A stretch of DNA of 64,000 bases from assembly GCF_050947875.1 (NCBI RefSeq), contig NW_027460291.1:28395589-28459588 (forward strand), written 5' to 3'. The notes under the pieces were generated by a model. The model saw nothing but the letters and a program-made list of their open reading frames with translations, did no database searches and was not told the origin of the DNA. Position 1 is the first letter of the stretch; every line of letters starts with the position of its first letter. The translations under genes were made by a program, and so were the position numbers. The stretch comes from Dermacentor variabilis. Its lineage: Eukaryota; Arthropoda; Arachnida; Ixodida; Ixodidae. This document shows, in pieces, positions 54,784-64,000 of the stretch.

Positions 54784-57416
54784 ACAGTACTGTACAGTAA
54801 TGTGGAGTGTGGCACAATATTGTGCAGTATAATGAGTAAGGGCGTTTGCAGAGGAGGTGTTTGTAATGTAAGAGTTCGAGTGCGTGCTCTTTTGTGTGTG
54901 AAGACTTCACACATTTGGAAGGATGACTTATAATAAGGTGTACATCCACCGTCGAAATGCAAATGGATAAAAGCATTCAACAGGGGAAACTATGAAATTC
55001 CTATTCATTATAGTCGAACACAATTATCAAAATGGCACACACTCATCAGCATCCACCTGTTTCAGACATCATTAAACAGCCTAGACATCCGATCTGAAAA
55101 CTAAAGAGCGCAACGGAAGCTTCACTGTCTTCGCTGCTGCCGTCATTTGAAAACAAGGTTGTAGAGGCGACCAAAGCACAAATTGAGCATATTTTTTTGA
55201 AGTGCTGCGAGCACTGAAGGTTAGTTTTGATTATACCTCCAGAAGTTTTCTTTTGCGAGACACCCTAATCTGCCAAGGTTGTGAAATCTGAACAATAGAT
55301 AAAGTTCAATCATCATTTTAGAGATTGCATGGCGTTGCTAGCAGAAAAATTCAAATTGAAATGTTGAACGCGTTGAAAAACTGCCTATCGAAGTCATAGA
55401 TATCAATAGGCCCAATAACGAGAGTTTACTAGAAAGCGAGCATCTGGTCGAGAGGCATAGTTTCCCAACCCTCAGTGTTTCCAAGGCATGGAATAGCTGT
55501 GTTCCTCCACGCGTTTCTCATAAAAGCACCCAATGACAAACTCGGCTGATTGAAGGTACTTCTATTTCTCTTATAATTTTCATGCCGATAAGGTATATAA
55601 TTTCTTTTGTATAGCGTTTTTAAAGTTGGCTTTTCTAATAATCGGTTGAAATGTTTTTAATGACACTCAAATCATTGTCTACAGTGACATTTGTAAACAA
55701 TTCTGCAACAAGAAACTTGACCATGCTCAGTCAAATTTCAGGGTACTAGTATGGAACAGAAGGGGTTAAATATGAAGTGAATAAGAACCAAACCCCTCTT
55801 GTAATGGCTTTCTCATCAGTCTAAAAGTCAAAATTTTGTTGGAACTTGACAATTAGGAGATTGCATTTTAAACGTTCTGAAGTTGAACAACTGTGCATTT
55901 AGCAAGTGCAGTGACTTAACTCGCTGACAGCAAATTACATTTACAGCAAAATTTGGCAAACTTCCAGAGAAATTCATAATTACATGTCAAGGCTGCTATC
56001 TTGAACTGCCATTCCGGTCATCATGGCACAAAGGAGGCATGTCGAACACCCGCAAATATATTCCTTTTAATGTGCTTAAAACTTTCAATACTATTGCAGG
56101 CATTGACATGTCTCAGTTGTTTCCACGTTTGATACAGAATATCACAAATCCTTATCGCCTATGCAATCGCAAAAGCTGCAGAGATACAAGTGGCACATTT
56201 GCACTGTCCACTATAATTTTATTGGATATAAGGTAACAGCACTTCAAGTACATAGTACACGGTTTAAAAGGGATGACAGAGAAGAAACAACACAAGGTTT
56301 CATTTAGCATGCCATATGTTGGGCTTTACTTCCAACCAACAGGGAACAAAAGTATTCGAACTCCTAGAAAGCTGTCCTTACACCTTTCTCGTGGCCTTCG
56401 AATTCCCAACCCTAATGTCACTTGGTTAGAAAAAAAACCACGAGATCATAATCAAAGGCTTTCAATTGTGTGTAAGTTCAGTGAAGGCATTTATGCAGGT
56501 AATGTGCCTGTGAGTAAAATTTCTTAATGTAAACAGAATAAAGAATAGATAGATGGCCACATGAGTAAAAGATAAAAAGGGGCGTGCATTAATTCTACTT
56601 CTACCTACACGTAGAAGGACTAGTGTAGCATATATATATATATATAGCAATAATAGTGTTGTGTTGGTTTGACAAATATCACGATAGCAGTGCAATAAAA
56701 ATAAGCACGGTTGCCTGCTCCAAAAAACGCACGCGAGCAGATGTAGTGCATTAGCCTAAGGGTTCAACAAGAACCAAGCCTCTCTTCACCACGTTCAGGC
56801 GACCATTTCGAGCAAACCATGCCTAAGAACTGATGTGGATTAACACTGGGGTGCAAGAGGACCCCGACACTTGAGCAGAAGTACATACACAAAAGTGACG
56901 TTCACGATATACAAGCCCAGGATCTGTTAATGCCAGCTACAGTAATGATATTCGACAGGTATATTAGAATGGGCAAAATGCAGAAAAGCTGCTACACGTA
57001 CGACTGCTAACGGGAACATGGAATCCTGTGGCAGCCCTCCGCAGAGCTGCCTTGCCAAGTCTTGCGGCACAGGTATGATCAAGCCGACAGGCCCCTGTAC
57101 CTGGTTCCTTGTCTTCAATGGTTCTTCCCCTTCGCCATGCACGATGGCATTTCGACTGTACGTGCTCGCAGCTCCGAGTAATCGTGCAAGTGCTCCACTT
57201 GCAACTTTAATTGCGCTGCGGAACATTTCCATGGGATGGCATGTTCCCACCAGCAGTGGCCACACCTGGGCAAGTGCAGAGCAGCATGCATTTCCTGATT
57301 CTGCCTGTCAAACATATTACAAAAATAATAAGGGAAGCTAGAAAGCCAAAAGCTAAAAAATATTTACCAAAGAAATGGCTCAGTCGCACACAAAGCCCCT
57401 TTTCGCCACAAGCAAG
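54784..57416. other. Mostly unrecognised; short TA microsatellite
   Basis: Only short frames. A TA run lies at 56630-56646. The minus-strand frame 56927-57265 (112 residues) and plus frames near 56039 and 56273 resemble nothing I know. A splice-acceptor-like TTTGACAG lies on the minus strand near 57310, but no exon can be supported. Confidence 0.45.
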
Positions 57417-57880
57417 TCAATATTTCCCGTTGGATCGCACTTTGCCGAAGATAGGATTTGCCTGGTTCTGCCCTGCAGCCATGCGCTGGCTTGGCTCAAT
57501 ACACGCACGCACCGGCGCCCTCAGTGGCACAGTTTTTGATTGGCTGAGGGTCAGTCTGGCAATCCGCGTTGCAGCTTTGGGGGTCTGCAGAACACCACCA
57601 GCACTGGCCTTAACGGCGAGGCGGGTTATGCGCGATGCCCATTTGGGTTTCTGAAGCGAATGACCAGCAGCGCTACTGCCCAATAAGATGTTGCGGCGGG
57701 CAGCGCAATCTATCACCGGCTTCGTTTTAGCAAACTCTGCCGCGTGAAGCTTGGAGAAGTTCGGAGCCTTTCTCCCTTTGGAGGCCGACATTGGCACGGG
57801 GTTTTCCCTGCCGCAGGGCACTTTGGCGGCACCACACCCTCCGGCTTAGGCGCTCGTCTCTGTAGCTGTGTCTGTGGCAA
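57417..57880 (-). pseudogene. Possible host exon or retro-pseudogene, NuSAP-like (weak)
   Basis: A basic minus-strand frame of about 134 residues from 57821 contains KAPNFSKLHAAEFAKTKPV and WASRITRLAVKASAGG. PNF-x-K-LH-x-x-x-F is reminiscent of the microtubule-associated NuSAP family, whose proteins are Lys/Ser-rich and bind spindle microtubules. The frame extends upstream past one TAA to CTCTGCAG on the minus strand near 57902, which could be a splice acceptor. It has no ATG start of its own, since the open stretch begins with GTG. The stop and the lack of partner exons favour a pseudogene. The family call is a weak resemblance. Confidence 0.3.
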
Positions 57881-58111
57881 ACGTCACAGTATTGTCTTCT
57901 GCAGAGACCAAGGTAATGTGAAATGAGCTGTCAAGACAAACACTCGGGCATGTCGAGGCAAGCATAGAAGACTGTGGTTCTAATTGAAGGAGAAAAATAT
58001 TCCCTCAGTTCCAAGGATCAAGCCTCGCACCAAGAACTTTCGACTCTACCATGAGTTAACCAGGAGGCTAGTAGATATCAAATGAAAGCCGAACTGAACT
58101 ACTCATTGTGC
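57881..58111. other. Flank of Gypsy-IV, nothing recognised
   Basis: 230 bp with no frame or repeat. It ends in GTGC at 58108-58111, which is repeated after the right LTR. Confidence 0.5.
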
Positions 58112-58662
58112 TGTTGCATCTGGGTCGCAAGCCCCAAGGGTAGCGTTGGCCTGGCGGCCTGGGGCACAACTGGAAGCATCCGAAGGTCCTGGCAAAGCAT
58201 GAGTCGACTGCTAACAGAACAACTTGTTTATTCTAGCATTGCAAAAGAGCGGCCGGTCAGGTCGACCCAAGTGGAGAGACGGGAGAGCACGCTACTCGAC
58301 GGAAGAATTCGGAGCCTCTCTCTTGGCGTCCGGGGGCAGCTGCTCTTATACTCTCGGAGTTGAGGGCAAGAGGGAACGGCTCTGGATGGGGCGCACGTGA
58401 CGGCGCCGGTCAGACCTCCTCGCTTCACAGTTGGGGAGCTCTTCTCACCGGCTGCCGCGCTTTGACAGGCGTGGGCACCAATATGTACACACACACACAC
58501 GCACACACGAAGACACGAGGCATTGAAACATGCCTGGACGCGCTTGGCGTGGAGGCGTTGCGGCAGCGCTGAACGGGCCAAAATGTCCGCCGCTTTGAAC
58601 GAAGCCACGGCGTCCGTTGCATCCGCGCCGGCTATACTGCGCGTCGTAGGCGAAACGTAACA
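58112..58662 (-). repeat. Gypsy-IV 3' LTR
   Basis: TGTTGCATC to CGTAACA on the plus strand, 551 bp. It contains a CA/AC microsatellite near 58487-58507. Relative to the right LTR it lacks about 54 bp between two GGCGCC copies. Confidence 0.92.
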
Positions 58663-59139
58663 GACCGCCCCGCCGGGAGAAGGAGATCCCGATGGTCAGG
58701 GGACTGCATCCGCTGTCCGGAGGGATGTCGCTCGATGATGCTCATAACCGAAGTCGGTCGTCCTTCGGCGTTTCTTGAGCGCAGCGCACAGAGAAGGCCT
58801 CGTTCTCACGTTCAGGTTCACACAGGACACTGCAAAGTGACTTCGGAAGAGTTGCCATTTTTGTTCTCGTTCCCAGCAAGCGTAAGAACTACGCCGAAAC
58901 TCAACCGCTCAGTCAGCAAGCACGACACAACCCTCACTAAGCCCTGCCAGGCTCTTTCCCCTTTTACACTACTGCCTAGTTCCTTACAGTCTGGCAGCAC
59001 TCAGAACGCGTCCACAAATTGGAAAATTGCACTAGAAAGCACGTCATGACTTTGAAACACTAAACAAAAGCAATACGTTAAAAATCCTGCCTCAGGAAGA
59101 AAACATCAGTAACAAATAACTTTGAGGCTGATTCCTACG

Positions 59140-59276
59140 TTAGGGGACTCGACTTAAGCCATCGGCGTTGCCGTTGAGACTCCCCTTTTTGTAACGCACC
59201 TCAAAGGAATATTGTTGCAAAGCGAGGCTCCAGCGCAGGAGGCGGCCATTTGTGGAAGAGATGGTCTGCAGCCATT
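59140..59276 (-). pseudogene. pol: Gypsy-IV RNase H C-terminal end
   Basis: The minus-strand frame reads FETDRCPLQWLQTISS, LRWSLALQQYSFEVRYKKG and LNGNADGLSRVP then stop. These are the last RNase H landmarks of Gypsy pol (ETDH.PL, NADGLSR). It follows integrase in the direction of transcription and is the end of pol, consistent with integrase-first order. The usual His after ETD is Arg. Confidence 0.85.
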
Positions 59277-60460
59277 GGAGAGGGCAGCGATCCGTCTCGA
59301 AGCATGCGAAGCGGAGACCGCAGCGAGCGACCGTACACCAGCTCAGCTGGCGAAAACCCCGTAGCCGCATGCGGCGCGTTCCTTAATGCAAACCTCACCC
59401 CAGGCAGACACAGCTCCCAGTCAGTTTGTTGTTCAAACCACAATGCTCTCAACACGCGCTTCATGACGGAGTGGAGCTTCTCAACGGAATTCGACTGTGG
59501 GTGGTACACTGAGCTGTGTAACAGCTTTACCCCGCACCTTTCGAGAAAGGCTGTCGTCAAAGCGCTAGTAAACACTGTGCCCTGATCTGATTGGATTTCC
59601 GCAGGAAAACACACTCGCGCAAATATGGACAGTAGTGCATTGACTATCTCAACTGAGCTCAGTTCTTTAAGCGGCACTGCTTCAGGGAACTTTGTCGCTG
59701 GGCAGATCACAGTCAAAATATGTCTGTACCCCGTGGTTGTTACCGGCAGAGGTCCCACTGTATCAATAACGAGCCGTCTAAAAGGCTCCGTAATGATAGG
59801 TACCAACTTCGACGGCGCCCTCGATTGCCCTGGTTTGCTCACCCACTGACCGGTGTCACATGTCCTCACAAAGTGTTCTGCGTCACGAAAACACCCTGGC
59901 CAATAGTACTCTTGGAAGAGACGGTTCTTATTCTTCTTAACTCCTAGGTGTCCGGACCACGAACCCCCATGCGACAAGCGCAGCAGATCCTGACAGTAGC
60001 ACTGAGGCACCATCAGCTGATCGAACTCCACTCCCCTGCGGTCTAGGTACTTCCGGTACAGGACCCCACCTCTTTCCACAGAACGAGCATTTTTCTTGGC
60101 GATACCTTCCTTGACATTGCAGCGCATGTTTTCTAGGCTGCCATCCTTTTTTTGCTCGGCTATCAAAGCCGACCGGCTGACTTTTAGCAACCTATTAAGC
60201 CCATCTGACGTAGGCGCGATGAGCAAATCTGCGGATAGCTCTTCTAACTTTCCCGTGTCGGGCATTTCCTCTCCAGTATCTGGTGCCTTCAACGCTACAG
60301 GCTTAATTTTATTCAGTTCGGACGTGCTCTGAATGTCAGCTTGCTGCGCCTCTGACCCTTTCTCATTGTTCGACAACGTCGGCCCCGCAACTACCGCCTT
60401 TGCAGCGAGCTCCCGAACTTTCGATCTGGTTAAGGCCTGAACGCTAGCCTCACCAAACAA
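59265..60460 (-). pseudogene. pol: Gypsy-IV integrase
   Basis: In the 419-residue frame from 60460, residues 1-110 are a linker without RT motifs. Zinc-site residues are His164, His171 and Cys201, with Gly at 204 where Cys is usual (CDTGQ). Core residues are Asp233 (IDTVGPL), Asp292 (SDQGTVF) and Glu327 (VEKLHS). GFSPAELVYGRSLR follows near 368. After RMLR near residue 388 the sequence switches to RNase H in another frame, the deletion junction. Integrase would insert the cDNA. The damaged zinc site and lost C-terminus make it non-functional. Confidence 0.88.
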
Positions 60461-60993
60461 AAGCCCCTTCTCGCGCAGGAGGTGATCGCACCTGTTCGAA
60501 AATAGGTACGGGTACTGGGGGGGGGCAGCATAGATGACACTGCGGCCTCCGTCTCAAGTGCTCCGAAAGGTCCTTCAATAAGCACTTTTGCTACGGGCAG
60601 ACACACGCTATGAGCTTCCACGGCTTGCTTGATCCATGCGCACTCGCCCGTGAACATATCGGGTTCTACGTAAGAGGGGTGAACTACATCCATTGTAGCT
60701 GCGGAATCGCGAAGCACTCGGCACTCTTTCCCGTTCACGAGGAGGTCTCGCATGGAAGGCTCAAGAAGCGTCATGTTCTCGTCAGTGCTGCATAATGACA
60801 AAAACACGACTTTTGTTTTTGTTTCCGGACACTGCGCCGAAAAGTGACCCGGCTTCTGGCACGTATAACACACGCGCGCTTGCCTCGTCTCGAACCGCTT
60901 TCTGCGTTCGGCTTCGGCTGCCGCCGTCTCCTTACGTTCGGTCGGACTGCTTTCATTCGCATCCGCAGTACGTGTGTCCCCCCTTGCTCTCAT
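60430..60993 (-). pseudogene. Gypsy-IV zinc knuckle and protease-like region
   Basis: CYTCQKPGHFSAQC is a full CCHC knuckle near residue 42. VLRDSAATMDVVHP near residue 95 is at the place of the aspartic protease site, but DSG has become DSA. A run of nine G (60517-60525, C on the coding strand) coincides with a frame change into the 60460 frame, which continues smoothly into the integrase ORF. The knuckle would bind RNA and the protease would process the polyprotein. Confidence 0.8.
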
Positions 60994-61060
60994 GGGTGTG
61001 AACTTCGGCCTCTCAAACTTGGAGCCAAACTTGGAGCCCGACGCGTCACAAACTCTTCGG

Positions 61061-61846
61061 CTAGCTCAGCGGCTCTAGCCACCGTACTAACGTCTGGCCT
61101 ATCCAAGACCCAGTACCGCACGTTCTCAGGTAACCGACTATAAACTGTTCCAGCCCGAAACACTGCACAATTTTCTCGTGGTCACCAAACGCTTTCTCTT
61201 CTTTGAGCCACTCCTGCATGTTTGACATAAGCCTGTAGGCAAACTCTGTATATGACTCACTTCTGCCTTTCTCATTTTCCCGAAACTTCCGACGGAACGC
61301 CTCCGCTGACAGCCTGTACTTTTTTAGTAGACTCGATTTCACTTGGTCGAAATCCTCTGCCTCCTCTCTCTTCAAGCGAGCGACTACGTCGGCCGCCTCG
61401 CCGGGTAACAAAGTGAGCAAGCGCTGTGGCCACGTTTCCCGAGAGAACCCCTGCTTCTCGCACGTTCGCTCAAAGTTAACCAGGAACAAACCAATGTCCT
61501 CTCCAAGCTTAAACGGCCGCATCAGGTCAGTCATTTTGAACAATACTCGCTCTCCTGCACCGTGTGCATGACTTCCATTACGAGCGCGTTCCATCTCTAC
61601 CTCGCGACGCTTCATTTCCAAAGCGTGGTCGCGCTCTTCTTTTTCTTTCTGTTCTTTACGTTCGCGCTCCTGTCTTTTTGCCTTCTCCTCAATGGTCTCA
61701 AGGCATTCCGACAGCTCGTCATCCTCAGCTTCTAACTCAAGAATAGCCCTTAGCAGTTCTGGTTTTCTGAGTTTGTCTGAGATATCCAGACCCAACTCTC
61801 TTGCAAGCTCCAGCAATTTCAGTTTGCGCAACGACTTCCAATCCAT
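61061..61846 (-). CDS. gag: Gypsy-IV gag N-terminal and capsid part
   Basis: ATG at 61846 starts MDWKSLRKLKLLELARELG, a short helical N-terminus, followed by a very charged coiled coil (residues 45-90, many E, K, R). The capsid part has FKLGEDIGLFLVNFERTCEK, LLPGEAADVV and SYTEFAYRL, similar to the SCAN/retroviral-type capsid fold found in Gypsy gag. The frame ends near 61061 by a shift before the zinc knuckle. Start chosen for the conserved-looking MDWK opening about 315 bp inside the 5' LTR. Confidence 0.78.
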   Translation of the reverse strand: MDWKSLRKLKLLELARELGLDISDKLRKPELLRAILELEAEDDELSECLETIEEKAKRQERERKEQKEKEERDHALEMKRREVEMERARNGSHAHGAGERVLFKMTDLMRPFKLGEDIGLFLVNFERTCEKQGFSRETWPQRLLTLLPGEAADVVARLKREEAEDFDQVKSSLLKKYRLSAEAFRRKFRENEKGRSESYTEFAYRLMSNMQEWLKEEKAFGDHEKIVQCFGLEQFIVGYLRTCGTGSWIGQTLVRWLEPLS

Positions 61847-62161
61847 GGCTGCTCTGAATGCTGCTTTCTCTACTGCCTACTATTGTCTTGCCGCAAACTA
61901 ACCCGGCAGCAACGACAACCACAATTACCAGCTCTGTTTCTGACACTAATAAAATCCTGGCAAAACTCAGAAGAAGAAAGTCCCGCGCTCACCAAACCTC
62001 GCAGCCAAGAATTCAGCGCAGTCGTTCCGCTGCAGGCAACCAGTCATCACACAGGGCTCGTTGCACTGCTCCCGGATGGTCGTTGTGCTGCTCAGCATAC
62101 AGTCGACCGCATATCTTCGCTGCTGGCCTCCGTTGTCGCGATCTCACCGCTGGCAAACAGT

Positions 62162-62764
62162 TGTTGCATCTGGGTTGCAAGCCCCAAGGGTAGCGTTGGT
62201 CTGGCGGCCTGGGGCACAACTGGAAGTATCCGAAGGTCCTGGCAAAGCATGAGTCGACTGCTAACAGAACAACTTGTTTATTCTAGCATTGCAAAAGAGC
62301 GGCCGGTCAGGTTGACCAAAGTGGAGAGACGGGAGAGCACGCTACTCGACGGAAGAATTCGGAGCCTCTCTCTTGGCGTCCGGGGGCAGCTGCTCTTATA
62401 CTCTCGGAGTTGAGGCAAGAGGGAACGGCTCTGGATGGGGCGCACGTGACGGCGCCGCTCGGGCACGTTGAGACTAGAAGGTGACGCATCCGCCGGGCCG
62501 GCGCCGGTCAGACCTCCTCGCTTCACAGTTGGGGAGCTCCTCTCCCCGGCTGCCGCGCTTTAACAAGCGTGGGCACCAACATGCACACACACACACACAC
62601 ACGCACACAGGAAGACACGTGGCATTGAAACATGCCTGGACGCGCTTGGCGGGGAGGCGTTGCGGCAGCGCTGAACGGGCCAAAATGTCCGCCGCTTTGA
62701 ACGAAGCCCCGGCGTCCGTTGCATCCGCGCCGGCTATACCGCGCGTCGTAGGCGATACGTAACA
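62162..62764 (-). repeat. Gypsy-IV 5' LTR
   Basis: TGTTGCATC to CGTAACA on the plus strand, 603 bp, with a CA/AC microsatellite near 62585-62609. Followed by GTGC (62765-62768), the duplicated target. Confidence 0.92.
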
Positions 62765-63911
62765 GTGCAGAGACACTGAATATTGCAAATTCTGCAGAAA
62801 TCCACAAGGTGAATGAAGTTCCCCCGGACCAGGATTAATATTCCTTAACTGTAAGGCATTCTTCCCAATGAGGCGATATGTATCTTTGCAACTTGTACTG
62901 TTGGACAACAGTTTCACGAAACTTCCTCCTTCTCGTGCATCTTGTACAGAGTTCACGTGCTATATTTTAGCGGTGGTGTCTCGACTCCCACTTTCACCAT
63001 TAGGGTACACACACATGCTTTAATAGAATGCACTCTCATATGTGCTCCATTGAATTGCGTCTGTTGGCAATTTTCTGACCTTAGAACCCTCATATCCCAA
63101 GATTACTGTCAGAAATAAGACACCACTGAAGAAATATAAAAAAAATTAATCAAGTCTAGAGGTTTAATGTTCTAAGGCAACACGCAGGCCTAGAGGGTTG
63201 CTGTAGTGGGGTTTTCGAAATGAGTCAGGCTGCCGGTTGTTTGCTAACACGCATCTAAATCTAGTTATACAAGCATTTTGGCACTTCAACCCCATCAGAA
63301 TGTGGTCACGGTTGCCGGGAATAGAATGCACAACCTCATGCTGAGAAGAACTCCACACCTCCCAAGCCACCATGGCAGGCAATGCTAAACGTCTGCAATA
63401 AGATGAAAAACAGAATTTGACAAGAACTAGCCATACAGTTGTGTGCAGCAGTTTTTGGCGATTTCATATGGGGAATAAAGTTGAAGGGCGAAATCACTCG
63501 CGTGTGGCACACAAACAGTACTCAATGACAATGGGAAAATTATACACTATGCCATTGTGGCAACAAGTTACACAAAATAAATGCGCCCTCGGCTTTGCGA
63601 GCTGGTAGAAATCCCAGGCTCACAGAGACACTCGTACGTAGGCAGTCGGGCGCCGTCCGGGAAAGGAGTAGGCATCAGTTGATGGCAGAAGACAGACCGA
63701 GTTTATATGCAGCATAAGACAGACAGGCGTTAGCCCTAAGTGCTCGAGAGTGCAAACCCTCATCTCTCGGTCCCTGTCCAGTGGCTCAGACACAGGGGCA
63801 CCGAAGGATTCTCAGAACTGTAGACTGGGCGAGATCGCTTCCTGTTTCTGCTGTGTTGGTGCGTCACTTGTTCACAACAAGAGATACTGCCTTGGATGTA
63901 TAGGTTTAAAA
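62765..63911. other. No gene recognised
   Basis: Frames of up to about 70 residues occur on both strands without known domains. No repeat unit is evident. Confidence 0.5.
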
Positions 63912-64000
63912 AATGAATTTAATTATGGGGTTTTACATGCCAAAACGCAATTTGAATATGAGGCATTCAAAAATGAAGGACTCCGGTGTAATTATGACCG
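63912..64000 (+). repeat. Tick interspersed repeat, cut by window end
   Basis: TTAATTATGGGGTTTTACATG, CCAAAACGCAATTTGAATATG and AGGACTCCGGTGTAATTATGACC match a short repeat I recall as extremely common in ixodid sequences (consensus-like words GGGGTTTTACGTGCCAAAAC and GACTCCGG). The copy is truncated by the window edge. Confidence 0.7.

Larger units (their letters stand above)
58112..62764 (-). mobile_element. Gypsy-IV, integrase-first LTR retrotransposon with internal deletion
   Basis: Bounded by long LTRs (551 and 603 bp) with a GTGC duplication on both sides. The internal order on the minus strand is gag, zinc knuckle/protease, integrase, RNase H end. No reverse transcriptase lies between protease and integrase, and integrase runs directly into the last part of RNase H. 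This fits an element with integrase placed before reverse transcriptase (as in the Gmr1-like Gypsy group) that has lost the end of integrase, all of RT and most of RNase H by one internal deletion. Confidence 0.85.

Noticed and set aside
55395..55560. Possible LINE C-terminal peptide (FPTLSVSKAWNS)
   Set aside because: It resembles the FP.TI..WN end of CR1-like ORF2 only loosely and has no other LINE sequence around it.
58112..58662. Env gene downstream of pol in Gypsy-IV (for example minus frame 58818-59000)
   Set aside because: Frames between the pol stop and the LTR are short and show no signal peptide, glycoprotein features or transmembrane segment.
1..64000. tRNA or rRNA genes
   Set aside because: No cloverleaf-like A/B box pair with a plausible anticodon arm or rRNA-like conserved block was noticed by eye. 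A covariance-model search would be needed to be certain.

Overview
The window looks like nuclear DNA of a hard tick (Ixodidae). The tick call is an inference: the repeat at 63912-64000 and the reversed element end at 15009-15178 match repeats I recall as very common in ixodid genomes, and the LINE, Penelope and Gypsy families fit that setting. I see no rRNA, tRNA, CRISPR array or intact host gene. Almost every recognisable coding stretch is the remains of a transposable element. The only host-like candidate is a short minus-strand exon-like stretch at 57417-57880.

Layout. 1-5251 and 15594-20804 are two copies of one ~5.2-kb unit, each carrying a decayed Penelope-like element on the minus strand. 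Between them lie Gypsy-I (5256-9644, GTCAC target duplication), an inverted and then tandem set of a ~400-bp terminal module (9697-11910), and an unclassified TIR transposon (10223-11789) that itself holds a Tigger-like element (10416-11128). Old LINE and RTE remnants follow at 13740-15178. From 20805 to 24150 there is mostly unrecognised AT-rich DNA.

24155-52200 is a dense LINE and LTR landscape. LINE A (24155-28535) is followed directly by a related copy, LINE B, whose pieces are spread over 28680-46345. Three elements interrupt LINE B: an RNase-H-bearing LINE with one 2.5-kb frame (28811-31350), LINE C with a PHD-finger ORF1 (about 31985-36756), and Gypsy-II (38640-45034, minus strand), which is in turn split by a mariner (39238-40555). 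Gypsy-III, a truncated plus-strand relative of Gypsy-II, lies at 46667-48393, then a GC-rich orphan segment, then LINE D (48641-52200) and an RTE remnant (to 52920).

52921-58111 is mainly unrecognised. 58112-62764 is Gypsy-IV (minus strand), with integrase placed before the RNase H remnant and no reverse transcriptase between protease and integrase. The last 1.2 kb is unremarkable until the tick repeat at the right edge.

How it works together: the region is a layered record of insertions rather than a cooperating set of genes. Nested breakpoints give a relative order: LINE B, then Gypsy-II inside it, then mariner inside Gypsy-II. All elements carry stops or frameshifts except the 28811-31350 LINE, which has an open RT-RNase H frame but lacks its 5' half. 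I did not find a convincing new defence, metabolic or regulatory system. The most informative oddities are the integrase-first Gypsy, the 2A-like peptide at the start of LINE ORF1, and the head-to-head terminal modules around Gypsy-I.
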